Made by a program: the position numbers and the translations under genes. Below are positions 35,982 to 44,983 of a DNA stretch of 64,000 bases, one piece after another (within the stretch, counting starts at the first letter, position 1; the number at the start of each line of letters is the position of its first letter). Origin of the DNA: Brevibacillus agri (lineage in GTDB: Bacteria > Bacillota > Bacilli > Brevibacillales > Brevibacillaceae); the NCBI RefSeq assembly GCF_004117055.1, contig NZ_CP026363.1, forward strand, positions 4,363,001-4,427,000, written 5' to 3'. A model generated the notes under the pieces. The model was not told the DNA's origin. It searched no databases and saw nothing but the letters and a program-made list of their open reading frames with translations.

Positions 35982-37022
35982 CTAGCGATTGCGGCTTCGG
36001 TAGAGCAAATAGAGGAAAAAAGGGGCGCCTACGCCCGCTGTAAAGACGCCTGCCGGAACGTCGAGCGGTTGAAAGGCGAGCCGGGCAACCGTATCCGCAG
36101 TCAGCAAGAGCAGGCTGCCGATCAGGGCCGCCACGGGAATGGCGCGGCCGTAGGACGGGCCGACAAGCTTTCGGGCGATATGCGGGCCGATCAGCCCGAT
36201 AAAGCCGACGGCGCCCGCGACTGCAACTGCCGCCCCTGCCAAGGCGACGCTGATAAACAGCAGAATGCAGCGGTGAAGCTGCACGCGCGCGCCAAGCCCT
36301 GTCGCCAGCTCGTCCCCCAGCTCCTGGACGTCGAGGATGCGGGCGTACAAAAGCGCCAAAGGAATGAACACGATCGCCCAGGGCAGCATGGCGTACACGT
36401 TTTCCCACGACGCGCCGTATATGCTGCCCGTCATCCAGATGTACGCCTTGCTGGCCGCCGTAATCGGACTGAGGACGATCATCAGCATGGTCAACGCGCT
36501 GGTGACGGCAGCTACCCCGATTCCGACCAAAATCAGCCTCGTGGACGTCACCCCTTTTTTCCAGGCCAAAAAGTAAATCAACAGCGAAACGAGCGCCGCC
36601 CCGCAAAAAGCCGCCAGCGGAAGCCACCGCACACTGACCGCTCCTGCCGTATAGGTGATGAACGCGACAGCGGCAAAAGCAGCTCCCCCTGTCACCCCGA
36701 TCACATCGGGCGAAGCGAGCGGATTGCGGGCCACGCCTTGCAAAATCGCCCCCGAGACGCTCAGCGCCGCGCCGACGAGCACGGCGAGCAGAACGCGCGG
36801 AAGCCGGAGCGTGCCGACGACCAGCATCTGCTCCGGTGTGCCGTAGCCGAACAGCGTGCGCACGACGTCTGACAGCGGGATCAGTTTGCTGCCCAACTGC
36901 ACGCTGACGACCATCCCGCCGACGGTGCACAGCAGCAATACCGCGAGTAGCAGCATCGTCTTCTGCGGCAGTAGCTGCGCAAAGCGTCCGGCCCAGCTTC
37001 GGATCGAAAATAGCCGATTCAT
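35982..37022 (-). CDS. FecCD-type siderophore permease, second subunit
   Basis: 346 residues, about ten membrane helices, with the BtuC/FecD patterns RLPRVLLAVLVGAALSVSGA and GAVGFIGLIGPHIARKLVG (the cytoplasmic loop that docks the ATPase). The ATG at 37022 overlaps the stop of the first permease (ATGA). Last gene of the Fur operon. Forms a heterodimer with the preceding permease; the ATPase must come from elsewhere. Confidence 0.93.
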   Translation of the reverse strand: MNRLFSIRSWAGRFAQLLPQKTMLLLAVLLLCTVGGMVVSVQLGSKLIPLSDVVRTLFGYGTPEQMLVVGTLRLPRVLLAVLVGAALSVSGAILQGVARNPLASPDVIGVTGGAAFAAVAFITYTAGAVSVRWLPLAAFCGAALVSLLIYFLAWKKGVTSTRLILVGIGVAAVTSALTMLMIVLSPITAASKAYIWMTGSIYGASWENVYAMLPWAIVFIPLALLYARILDVQELGDELATGLGARVQLHRCILLFISVALAGAAVAVAGAVGFIGLIGPHIARKLVGPSYGRAIPVAALIGSLLLLTADTVARLAFQPLDVPAGVFTAGVGAPFFLYLLYRSRNR

Positions 37023-38044
37023 TGCGATGCTCCTTTCGCGCGGTACTCTTTACGGGCCGTATAGACAAAGAAAGGCGCACCGACCAGCGCCGTCATTACC
37101 CCGAGCGGCATCTCGGCGGGCATAATCAAAAAGCGGGCTGCAATATCTGCACTCACCAGCAGGATGGCGCCCAAAACCGCGCTGTACGGAATGACCCAGC
37201 GATAGTCGATGCCGACCAGAAAGCGGGCGATGTGCGGAATCACCAGCCCGACAAAGCCGATCGAGCCTGCGACCGCGACCGAGCTGCCCGCAAGCAGGAT
37301 CACGGTGAGCGCAATCAGCAGCTTGACGAGGCCCGTTTTTTGTCCCAAGCCTTTGGCAACCTCTTCGCCTGTCGCCAAAATGTTGACAGACCGGGCCAAC
37401 AATAGTGCCGCTACTCCGGCGAACAGCATGTAGGGCAACACCGGAAGCAAGCTGTCCAGCTCTTTGCCGGACACAGAGCCTGCCAGCCAAAACAGCACAT
37501 TTTGCAGCCCGGACTCGTCCAGGACGAGCATTCCTTGTGTAAACGAAGCAAACAGCGCGGACATGGCCGAGCCTGCCAGCACGATTTTCAGCGGCGTCAT
37601 GCCCCCTCGGCCCATCGAGCCGAGGAAGTACACGGTGAAAGCAGCTACGCCCGCTCCCGCAAAAGCGATCCAGACCAGTTGGTTCAGCGAGGAAATCGGC
37701 AGGACAGCCAATGCCGCCACCACAAAAAAGACAGCCCCGGAATTGATGCCGAAAATGCTGGGCGACGCCATCGGGTTTCGGGTCAACGCCTGCATGAGAG
37801 CGCCTGCCACAGCCAGGTTTGCTCCGATCACCGCAGCAAAAACGGCGCGCGGAAGCCTGGTCGTCATCACGATGACATGCTGCTTGAGCGAGGCGTCATA
37901 ATCGCGAAACGATTCGATGACGGTCAGAAAGCGAATCGGCGTGCTGCCAAGGGCGATGCTTGCCACAAACAATCCCCCGAGGACAATGGCGCAGCCGATC
38001 AAGCCAAGCGCCTTGTAAACAGGCTGATGCAAGTATGAGCGCAC
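37019..38044 (-). CDS. FecCD-type siderophore permease, first subunit
   Basis: 341 residues, about ten membrane helices, with TTRLPRAVFAAVIGANLAVA and GSIGFVGLVIPHIARFLVG. The GTG at 38044 is used: GGAGG lies six bases before it, while upstream in-frame codons fall in the binding-protein gene. Pairs with the next permease and the lipoprotein encoded just upstream. Confidence 0.92.
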   Translation of the reverse strand: MRSYLHQPVYKALGLIGCAIVLGGLFVASIALGSTPIRFLTVIESFRDYDASLKQHVIVMTTRLPRAVFAAVIGANLAVAGALMQALTRNPMASPSIFGINSGAVFFVVAALAVLPISSLNQLVWIAFAGAGVAAFTVYFLGSMGRGGMTPLKIVLAGSAMSALFASFTQGMLVLDESGLQNVLFWLAGSVSGKELDSLLPVLPYMLFAGVAALLLARSVNILATGEEVAKGLGQKTGLVKLLIALTVILLAGSSVAVAGSIGFVGLVIPHIARFLVGIDYRWVIPYSAVLGAILLVSADIAARFLIMPAEMPLGVMTALVGAPFFVYTARKEYRAKGASQ

Positions 38045-38130
38045 AACAATCCTCCCTCGCTTTTTTCGCGAAAGCGATCGACAAGAAAACTGCTGACGCT
38101 GCTTGCGGTCAACAGTTTCCTCCCGCGTCC

Positions 38131-39147
38131 TTATTTCAACTCGTAAAATTCGTACAAGTCTTCGAGCATGCCCAATGCCGCCAACGGGCCGGAGCCGTTG
38201 TTCCAGATCGCCGAATCCACCTCGAATACGCGATTGTTTTTCACCGCCCGCAGATTTTTCCAGAGCGGGTGCTCCGTCCACTCTTTGCGCAAATCCAGTC
38301 GTCCGTCATCCCGGGTCGTGCTCGTCTGGTCGAAAATGATATCCGCGTCCATTTGCGCAATGTTTTCCTTGGAGGTCAGCTTCACTCCCCACTCTTCGCC
38401 TTTCTGGTTCGTCGGCCGCGCTACGCCCAGCTCGTCCAGAACGAGAGCGGAAAAGCCTGTGTACACGATGCGGGCGTGGTCCGGGCGGAAGTCGACAATC
38501 CCGACCTGCAGATTGAGCTTGTCGCCCATTTTTTCCTTGAACGCCGCTACCTTTTGCGCCCATTCCTCTAAAAACTTGGCCTCTTCCGCTTTTTTGTTCA
38601 GCGCTTCTGCACTCAGGCTCAAGGTGTCTTTCCAAATATGCACCTCTTCGGTCATCACCGTCGGCGCAATCGCGGACAGTTGCTCGTAAATTTTTTCGTG
38701 ACGGGTCTTGGAGGCAATGATGAGATCCGGGTGGAGAGCTACAATCTCTTCCAGGTTCGGCTGGTTTTCCGAGCCCAGGTTGGTCACGCCGTCCATCTTG
38801 TCTCGAATGTAGTTGTACCACGGCTGCTCAATCCACGACTCTACTGCGCCTACCGGCTTGACGCCAAGCAGCAGGGCGGCATCGGTAGCGCCCTGGAACA
38901 GCGTCACGACTTTGGTCGGCGTGCCTTTTACTTCTGCTTTCCCCATCGCGTGGGAAACGACCCGGACGTCCTGTTGTCCCGCGTCTTTAGCTGGTTCGGC
39001 CGCTGCTTGCGGCTGGCTTTGCGCCGGTTGTGTCTCCGTCGTCCCCGCTGTTGCCGTTCCTTGCCCGCTCGCTCCGCAGCCTGCGAGCACGAAGGCAACG
39101 AGAAGCACGGCGCTGAAAATGAACGACCATTTTTTATCGATCAACAC
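38131..39147 (-). CDS. Iron-siderophore binding lipoprotein
   Basis: 338 residues. A lipoprotein signal (VAFVLAGC, with Cys at about 26) and a Thr/Gln/Pro/Ala-rich linker precede a class III periplasmic-binding fold: VVTLFQGATDAALLLGV, HPDLIIASKTRHEKI, IAPTV. Anchored outside the membrane, it hands ferric siderophore to the FecCD pair. GTG start at 39147 with GGGGG eight bases upstream; a longer in-frame reading runs through the MFS gene. Fur-controlled through the operon promoter at 43.2 kb. Confidence 0.93.
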   Translation of the reverse strand: MLIDKKWSFIFSAVLLVAFVLAGCGASGQGTATAGTTETQPAQSQPQAAAEPAKDAGQQDVRVVSHAMGKAEVKGTPTKVVTLFQGATDAALLLGVKPVGAVESWIEQPWYNYIRDKMDGVTNLGSENQPNLEEIVALHPDLIIASKTRHEKIYEQLSAIAPTVMTEEVHIWKDTLSLSAEALNKKAEEAKFLEEWAQKVAAFKEKMGDKLNLQVGIVDFRPDHARIVYTGFSALVLDELGVARPTNQKGEEWGVKLTSKENIAQMDADIIFDQTSTTRDDGRLDLRKEWTEHPLWKNLRAVKNNRVFEVDSAIWNNGSGPLAALGMLEDLYEFYELK

Positions 39148-39197
39148 TGCTGTTTCCCCCTTTTGTTTTTCCGACGATTTCCTTGTCAATAGAAAGC

Positions 39198-40448
39198 TCA
39201 CTGGCGCTTTTCTGCGCTTTCGTGCAGCGGGCCGATATGCGGAAGCACCATGAATTTCATCCATAGCTGGTTTAGGAGCAGCAAAACGGCCGAGCCGACA
39301 AAAATCAGCGGCAAGCCGAAACCGCTCGCAATCGCTCCCATGGCAAACGTCCCCGCCATGCCGCCCAAAAAGACGGCACAATTGTGGTAGCTGTACGTCC
39401 TGCTCTCCATTCCTTTTGGCGCGTACTGCCGCAGGAGAACGTGCAGAGAGGGCATCATCCCGCCCAGGCATGCTCCCGTGCAAAAGCGCAGGGCGATGAA
39501 TTGCCATAATTGCTGGACAAAGGCTTGCGGCACCAAAAAAACGATCGAACCGAACACGGCGAGGTTGAAAATCCGGTGGGAGCCGAACTTGTCGCCCCAC
39601 TTTCCGAGTTGGGGAGCCGCGAGCATATTGGCAAGGCCCATGACCGCCGTCGTCACGCCCGCCATGATAACTACGTTGTCCTGATCGGGAAGCAACTGTT
39701 GGACGTACAGCGGGATGAGCGGCAACGTACCGACCATCGCTGCTCTGGCGATTGCGGCAGAGACGAACAGCGCGCCGAGCGGCTTTTTGCCCGCGATGTG
39801 CCGCAAATCGGCGAGAAAGTTCGTTTTCTCCACAAGCCGCTGCTCGTTTGCCACACGCTCCTGCACCCAAAAAACGATCATAATGGCGGCAAGCAAAATG
39901 CACAGACCTGTGTAGCAAAAGACGGCGCTAAAGCCGAAGCGGACAGCGAGCAGACTGCCCAAAAGCGGGCCGCAGATCGTTCCCCCGACCGCGCTGGCGT
40001 GCAGGATGCCGAGCGCATAGCCGCTGCGCTCCTGCGGCGTATTCGTTGCGGTAAAAGCGACAGCAGCCGGGCTGAAACCTGCCATCATCCCGTTTGCCAG
40101 CCGCAAAACGAGCAACTGCACAGGACTGGTGACAAATCCCATCAGCGTAATCGTGACCGCGAGACCGAAGCCGGAGCGAACGATCATCAGCTTCCGGCCG
40201 TGCCGATCCGCCAGCTTGCCCCACAGCGGCGAAAACAAAAACGCCGTCAGCAGATTGGCGACGTAAATCGCTCCTGCCCACCAGAGAACTTCGCCGGGAT
40301 CAGACACGCCCATCTCCTGCAAATAGAGCGGCAAAAACGGAGTGACGCAACTGAGCGAGGCCATCGTCAAAAATTGCCCGGCGCACAAAATAAACAGATT
40401 CCGTCTCCACTTTTCCACCGTGCTGACACGATCCTCTCTCGCTGTCAT
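39198..40448 (-). CDS. MFS transporter, probable siderophore exporter
   Basis: 416 residues, 12 predicted membrane helices, with the MFS motif A variant GKLADRHGRKLMIV after helix 2 and a second copy-like motif near the middle (GKWGDKFGSHRIF). ATG at 40448 overlaps the FhuF-like gene's stop by four bases. Within a siderophore-uptake operon it may release iron-free siderophore or export an endogenous one; no biosynthesis genes are in this window. Drug export is the alternative. Confidence 0.88.
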   Translation of the reverse strand: MTAREDRVSTVEKWRRNLFILCAGQFLTMASLSCVTPFLPLYLQEMGVSDPGEVLWWAGAIYVANLLTAFLFSPLWGKLADRHGRKLMIVRSGFGLAVTITLMGFVTSPVQLLVLRLANGMMAGFSPAAVAFTATNTPQERSGYALGILHASAVGGTICGPLLGSLLAVRFGFSAVFCYTGLCILLAAIMIVFWVQERVANEQRLVEKTNFLADLRHIAGKKPLGALFVSAAIARAAMVGTLPLIPLYVQQLLPDQDNVVIMAGVTTAVMGLANMLAAPQLGKWGDKFGSHRIFNLAVFGSIVFLVPQAFVQQLWQFIALRFCTGACLGGMMPSLHVLLRQYAPKGMESRTYSYHNCAVFLGGMAGTFAMGAIASGFGLPLIFVGSAVLLLLNQLWMKFMVLPHIGPLHESAEKRQ

Positions 40449-41224
40449 CGGCTTTTCGCTCTCGGGCAAGCCGAGCAGAAGCCTTCGCGCGAAGAAACCT
40501 TGTAATGATAGCAGCACGTCTTGCGAATCCGGCCCGGTCGCGCTGTCGCTGCTCCAGGCTCGCTGTCGCCAAACTCGCAAAACTGCGCGAACGGATTTTG
40601 TTCTTCCCCGAACCATGGGGCAGGCGCGTGCTTGAGCAGGCAGGCAAAGTCAGCCTGGACGCGCTCCCGCAGTTCGCTTCCCGCCTCCGCTTTGATCCGC
40701 TTTTCGTACAGCGAAAACAAACGGACCGCCGTGTTTTCCCACAGCACCATGCGCGGAATGTTCGCCACGCGGGAAATCGTGTGCCACAGCGGCGCGATAT
40801 GTCCGGCGAACAAGCTGCGGATGATCTGCTCCCGCCACTCGCTCCTGTCCCCGGCAGCGAACGCGCGAACGTCCGACGCGCGTACATGGAGCCGCGACAA
40901 CCATGGCTCGCCCGGCTCCTTTGCCAAAACGAGCTGGCATTGCCCGATGTCCAGCGTGACTGCTTTGTTGTACACCGTCATGGCGTACAAGATGGGGGCA
41001 ACGGTCAAAAACGCGTACCTTTTGGCAAACAGGGAGGCGGTCACTTTCAGCGAAGGGGCGTGCAAATAGCCGCTCATCCGCGCGAGACAGTCCGCGCACG
41101 TCTTTTCATCCAACAACTCTGTGACCGGAATCAACTCTCCCGAGCGCACGGGTACGCCATGGGTCAGGCGAAAATGCTCCGCCAAATACGCCGATTCGTC
41201 CGCTTCTAGCCAGTTTTTGTTCAT
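40445..41224 (-). CDS. FhuF-like ferric-siderophore reductase
   Basis: 259 residues. The C-terminus carries the [2Fe-2S] motif of FhuF: KTCCYHYKVSSREGFCSACP, i.e. Cys-Cys-x10-Cys-x2-Cys. The rest matches the IucA/IucC-C-terminal/FhuF fold. FhuF reduces Fe(III) in the cytoplasm to free it from hydroxamate siderophores. ATG at 41224 follows GGGAGAG; one in-frame TTG directly before it is less likely. Second gene of the operon, after the Btr-like regulator. Confidence 0.9.
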   Translation of the reverse strand: MNKNWLEADESAYLAEHFRLTHGVPVRSGELIPVTELLDEKTCADCLARMSGYLHAPSLKVTASLFAKRYAFLTVAPILYAMTVYNKAVTLDIGQCQLVLAKEPGEPWLSRLHVRASDVRAFAAGDRSEWREQIIRSLFAGHIAPLWHTISRVANIPRMVLWENTAVRLFSLYEKRIKAEAGSELRERVQADFACLLKHAPAPWFGEEQNPFAQFCEFGDSEPGAATARPGRIRKTCCYHYKVSSREGFCSACPRAKSR

Positions 41225-41259
41225 CAAATGCTCTCCCTTTGCGGGCAGAGATGAGGCGG

Positions 41260-43122
41260 TCAGGACAACAGCGCGTCTGCAATTTCATCCACTACCCGGT
41301 TAATCGCGACAGGCCCGTAAAAGCCGATCCACATCGTCGTGTCGAACGTGCGCACATGGTTGGCTTTGACCACGCTCAGGTTTCTCCAGAGGGCGGACTC
41401 CTGGTAGGCGCTGGTCAGCGCGGCGTTCGTCGCGTCCTGCAACACAAAGAGGTGGTCGGCATTCAGTTCGGTCATGGCGTCCAACTGGATGTACGAGCTG
41501 GTCCGCTTGCTGTCCATCGCCATCGGCGGCGGCGCGATGCCGAGATCGCGGTACAAAATACGTGCCGTCCGGTGCGCCGTCGTGTGCAGCCGGATCATGT
41601 TGTCGCGCGGCCGGATCAAGGAAACCGTCTTGCCCCCCAGCTTGGCCGCAATCGCATCTTTCAGATGGACGATCTTTTGGTTGTACGCGTCAATCACGTG
41701 TTGCGCCTCCTGCTCTTTGCCGAGCATTTTTCCCAGCACAGGAAGCGTCGTCCGCCAGTCGTCGTTTCTGCCGAGCATCACCGTCGGGGCAATCGCGACC
41801 AGCTCGTCGTACAAATGCGCATGTGTATCCGTGCAGACAATCAGCTCCGGCGACAGCTCGGCAATCGCGGTCATATCCGGATGATCCTTTGTCCCCAGCC
41901 TTTTGATCGCGCTCATTTTCTCGCCCAAATATTCCGGCAATCCGGACGGGCTGGTCGTGGCAAATACGCTGCCTGCTGGCAAGTGGCCGAGTGCGTACAT
42001 TTGATCGATGTACTGGTAATCGAGCACCGCAATTTTTTCGGGCAGTCGGTCCAGCTCCAGTTCGCCTCGCAGATGCCTGATGTACTTGCTTGTCGTTTTT
42101 GCCACTCCCCCCTCAGGGTCTGCCTGTTTTGCACGCTTGCTCCTGTGCGCTGCCAGAGCAGCCGAAGCAGGTGCTGTTTTTTGTTGAGAATGACTCCCAT
42201 TCTCGTTGTTAATACTATACAAGGGCACGCTTTTGCCGCCAATGAACGATGGCGACAAGCCGGATGGATTTTGACGACAAAGTTCGGGTTGCCCGGCCAT
42301 TTTTCTGAATTGGCTGGGGGAGATGCCGACGTATTTTTTGAACAGGCGGCTGAAGTAATAGCTGTCTGTAAAACCGACAGCCTCGGCAATGTCCATCAGC
42401 GGCACATTCAGTTTCAGCAGCAGGTCCTTGGCCTTTTCCAGCCGGACGCGGAGCAGGTATTCCATCGGCCCCACCGCAAGCGCTGCCTTGAACAGCCGTT
42501 GCAACTGCCGCTCCTGGCAGCCTACCTGGCTCGCCAGCGCATGCAGCGTCATTTTCTCGGAGAACTGCTCCTCGATCAAGCGGATTGCCTTGTCCACCAG
42601 ACTCTGGGCAGTCGGCTCTTCTGCCTGCTCCTGGCGCTGCTGCAGCCATTCGTACACAAACTGATGCAAGAGCGCCTTCGCGTGGAACCTGTCCAGCATG
42701 CTCGCCTTCTGCCATTTCTCGTGCATCTGGCGGACTGTGCCAAACAGCGGCAGCGGATAGCGCGGCGTAAAGCTGTGCGCGAGTTGAAAAGGGTCTCGCT
42801 TCTGCTGCAGCCGCAACAGCTCCTCGCGGCACGGCAGAGCCAGGGTCGCCTTGTATTGCAGCAAATAGTATTCGAGTGCTTCCTGCACGTAATCAATCGC
42901 GAGTACCGTGCCTTTTCCGGCGTGGCAAACATGATAAGGGCCCGCCTGATACTGCGCTTCGTCAAGCAGCACGCGAGCCTTTCCCTGTACGGTACACAAA
43001 AATGAGCCTGCCGTAAGCTGGTGCGCGCGCAGGCTGTCGCCTGGCTGGATCACCGCACGGCGGACGTCCACTACTTTGAGAGCTGCGTGATTCCATAACA
43101 ACAAATCGTCCTGAAATGACAA
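41260..43122 (-). CDS. Btr-like AraC regulator fused to a siderophore-binding domain
   Basis: 620 residues. N-terminal cupin-like part (about 1-140), AraC double HTH (about 185-285: MTLHALASQVGCQERQLQRL and MDIAEAVGFTDSYYFSRLFK), a linker, and a C-terminal class III binding-protein domain (about 350-620: SPELIVCTDTHAHLYDEL, IAPTVMLGRNDD). In B. subtilis, Btr binds ferric bacillibactin directly in the cytosol and activates the uptake genes; the same logic is expected here. First gene of the operon; the Fur box overlaps its -35. Confidence 0.93.
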   Translation of the reverse strand: MSFQDDLLLWNHAALKVVDVRRAVIQPGDSLRAHQLTAGSFLCTVQGKARVLLDEAQYQAGPYHVCHAGKGTVLAIDYVQEALEYYLLQYKATLALPCREELLRLQQKRDPFQLAHSFTPRYPLPLFGTVRQMHEKWQKASMLDRFHAKALLHQFVYEWLQQRQEQAEEPTAQSLVDKAIRLIEEQFSEKMTLHALASQVGCQERQLQRLFKAALAVGPMEYLLRVRLEKAKDLLLKLNVPLMDIAEAVGFTDSYYFSRLFKKYVGISPSQFRKMAGQPELCRQNPSGLSPSFIGGKSVPLYSINNENGSHSQQKTAPASAALAAHRSKRAKQADPEGGVAKTTSKYIRHLRGELELDRLPEKIAVLDYQYIDQMYALGHLPAGSVFATTSPSGLPEYLGEKMSAIKRLGTKDHPDMTAIAELSPELIVCTDTHAHLYDELVAIAPTVMLGRNDDWRTTLPVLGKMLGKEQEAQHVIDAYNQKIVHLKDAIAAKLGGKTVSLIRPRDNMIRLHTTAHRTARILYRDLGIAPPPMAMDSKRTSSYIQLDAMTELNADHLFVLQDATNAALTSAYQESALWRNLSVVKANHVRTFDTTMWIGFYGPVAINRVVDEIADALLS

Positions 43123-43175
43123 CTCCCTTTCCCTCCTGTTCTGTGCTGTGGCGTCGTGGAATTGGATGTGGGTCT

Positions 43176-43204
43176 ATTATAAAGATAATGATTCTCATCA
43201 TCAA
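43176..43204 (-). promoter_or_regulatory. Promoter and Fur box of the siderophore operon
   Basis: Minus strand TTGATG (43204-43199), 17 bases, TATAAT (43181-43176). The Fur box GATAATGATTCTCATCATC (43184-43202, 16 of 19 to consensus) fills the spacer and most of the -35, so Fur-Fe would block RNA polymerase. Confidence 0.88.
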
Positions 43205-43255
43205 TAAAGAATCGCCCCTAGGGACAGTTGGCGTATGCGCCTGGCGATGCGCATT

Positions 43256-43347
43256 AGAAAATTTGGCTGCGCCACTGGCTTGGCGCAGCCTTCGTTGTCT
43301 TTCTACTGGATAAGAATCTTATCCATTCTTGTCTGTATAAAAAAACA
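43256..43347. repeat. Dispersed repeat, copy B
   Basis: Hairpin GGCTGCGCCA...TTGGCGCAGCC, then the palindrome GGATAAGAATCTTATCC (43309-43325), then CTGTATAAAAAA. Nearly the same as copy C at 63151-63238; a decayed copy A lies at 21570-21642. Confidence 0.75.
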
Positions 43348-43367
43348 CAGCCTTTGCGATAGCTGTG
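43338..43367 (-). terminator. Terminator after the DUF2798 gene
   Basis: CACAGC pairs with GCTGTG around a ten-base loop, followed on the minus strand by seven T that belong to repeat copy B. Confidence 0.65.
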
Positions 43368-43380
43368 CGGTGACCAAGCG

Positions 43381-43617
43381 TTATTTGCTCTCGACAAACG
43401 TAATTTTTTTCATCAGCCGCCGGATTGCTTTTGGCCAAAAGTAAGCGGCGGGAAACGCCAGCGAAAAAGCCATCGGCCATGCCTTGAGCCAGCGCTCGAG
43501 CAGCATGGAGTTGAAGCCGAAATTCACCAGCATCATGAAGAACGACAAAATACAGGACATGCCCAGCGCCATTAAAAACGTAAAGACAATCGCTTCGTAT
43601 TTTTTCGGGATTTTCAC
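43381..43617 (-). CDS. DUF2798-type small membrane protein
   Basis: 78 residues with two hydrophobic helices (about 8-30 and 42-62) and the pattern FTFLMALGMSCILSFFM...AWPMAFSLAFPAAYF typical of DUF2798. I prefer the GTG at 43617 because GCGAGGTGAT sits at proper spacing; the ATG at 43623 overlaps that site. Function unknown. Single gene. Confidence 0.75.
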   Translation of the reverse strand: MKIPKKYEAIVFTFLMALGMSCILSFFMMLVNFGFNSMLLERWLKAWPMAFSLAFPAAYFWPKAIRRLMKKITFVESK

Positions 43618-43751
43618 ACGCATCACCTCGCTGATTTTCCTGTTTCTTCCTATTAAAAGGCAACCGTTCTGCGCGACGGTTACCCGATTAATTATGGTAG
43701 CTCAAAGCAAAATAGCGAAGCCGTCAACGCTGCAAGTGTCGACGGGACAAG

Positions 43752-43780
43752 AAAAAAACCTTTGCTGTATCGCAAAGGTT
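43752..43780 (-). terminator. Terminator after the CoxG-like gene
   Basis: AACCTTTGC pairs with GCAAAGGTT with a five-base loop; T-runs on both strands. Confidence 0.85.
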
Positions 43781-43800
43781 TTTCAGCAACGCTGCTCTTG

Positions 43801-44238
43801 TTATTCCCTCATCCGGCTGGCGACGGCTTCCGCCAAATCTGTCGTCAATTGCGGGACGTGTGACTTCAGGATCGAGTTCACCATGGGGGCCTTCAAGCCT
43901 TTTGCCGTAATGTCGAGAAACCCGGTCATTTTCGTGCGCTCCTCCCCCAACGCCTCTGCCCGAAAGTAGCCTTCTCCCGTAAAATTCTCGTTGATTCCGG
44001 TCAGTGTAAACTTCACTTCCGTCGGCTCGTTCCACTCGGTAATGTCCACCTGCAGGCTGATTTGCTTTTTCATAATCCCGATGTCGCCGGTAAACGTCCA
44101 GGTCACGCGCCGCTCATGGATCACTTCGTGGCTGATGTAGCCTGGCACGAGCGGAACCCAGTTCTCCAGCACGCTGACAAATTCCCAGATCGTCCCGATC
44201 GGCAGCGGCAGCTCGATATCGTGGATGCCTTGAGGCAT
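43801..44238 (-). CDS. CoxG-like SRPBCC protein
   Basis: 145 residues in the SRPBCC/CoxG pattern: LPIGTIWEFVSVLENWVPLVPGY at the start, a beta-rich middle, and a C-terminal helix LTTDLAEAVASRM. CoxG proteins attach CO dehydrogenase to the membrane, but many relatives have other roles. AAGGAATGAG precedes the ATG. Before the nearby duplication it lay directly downstream of the AMP-ligase gene, so it probably belonged to the SDR-ligase operon. Confidence 0.8.
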   Translation of the reverse strand: MPQGIHDIELPLPIGTIWEFVSVLENWVPLVPGYISHEVIHERRVTWTFTGDIGIMKKQISLQVDITEWNEPTEVKFTLTGINENFTGEGYFRAEALGEERTKMTGFLDITAKGLKAPMVNSILKSHVPQLTTDLAEAVASRMRE

Positions 44239-44318
44239 GGTTGCTCATTCCTTTCCCCTGGTTGTTTCGGATGTCTCGTAATATGTATGGCTTTAGGGGG
44301 CAGGATATTTCGGGAAAA

Positions 44319-44494
44319 TGTGTCGTTGTCTTTACACAAGCTGCTTCCGGTCGGGCTTGCCCAGGCCGGTGTAGGCGATGCTGTCAACGAACACAATCTC
44401 TTTTGGCAACTGATACCTGGCGACTCGCGGGCGCAGCCAGCCAGCCCAGCAAAGCTTCCTCGGTCAGCCCGGCATGGCTCGCAGGATGCACGAA
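44319..44494 (-). pseudogene. 3' fragment of a second AMP-ligase copy
   Basis: About 175 bases that match 46541-46712 closely, including the end of the ligase (LGKPDRKQL), its stop and the first bases after it. The gene body upstream is replaced by the AT-rich island. With the fragment at 46439-46532 it represents the split second copy of the ligase gene. Confidence 0.85.
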
Positions 44495-44561
44495 ATGCCC
44501 CGGGAAAGAACTTCCTTGATGGGTTTCGAGTATTCTGGGTTTCGGCGAAGCCTCTGGGGAC

Positions 44562-44870
44562 TCATTTATGTTTGTAGTTGTATCCTTTAGGTTTAAGCGT
44601 TACATGTACAGGTACTATTTTTCCGTCTATTTCAGTATAAAAGTATCTTACATCGGGTTCATCAGCAAAAATAACTTCTACACCAAAGAACGGAAGCTTC
44701 CCAAAACGGCCATCTAGACTAACTATTGTTTTCTCATCAATATTTTTCTCGGTAATGAGATATTGGCGTACCTGATTTTCTAAGCTTAACAAAGTTCCTT
44801 GAACATATATAACTGGAACAGCGATAAGGATTAAAACTAGGAAAGCTATTATCATCATTTTTTTATTCAT
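44562..44870 (-). CDS. DUF3139-like membrane-anchored small protein
   Basis: 102 residues: one N-terminal membrane helix (about 5-25) and a small extracytoplasmic domain with GKLPFFGVEVIFADEPDVRY, which resembles DUF3139. GGGGGGAAAC precedes the ATG at 44870. AT-rich, in the inserted island, divergent from the permuted NlpC/P60-like gene. Function unknown. Confidence 0.75.
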   Translation of the reverse strand: MNKKMMIIAFLVLILIAVPVIYVQGTLLSLENQVRQYLITEKNIDEKTIVSLDGRFGKLPFFGVEVIFADEPDVRYFYTEIDGKIVPVHVTLKPKGYNYKHK

Positions 44871-44983
44871 TTTTGTTTCCCCCCAAAAAAGTGGTTGTAA
44901 AATGATGCTTTTTTTTCCTTGAATAGTGAAAGCGATAATGGGCGCCTTATTATCGTTAATCAACTATATAGGAGGAATTTTAT

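Noticed and set aside
41239-43005. Long open frame on the plus strand opposite the Btr-like gene
   Set aside because: Arg/Gln/His-rich shadow of a real minus-strand gene; no motif or ribosome site.
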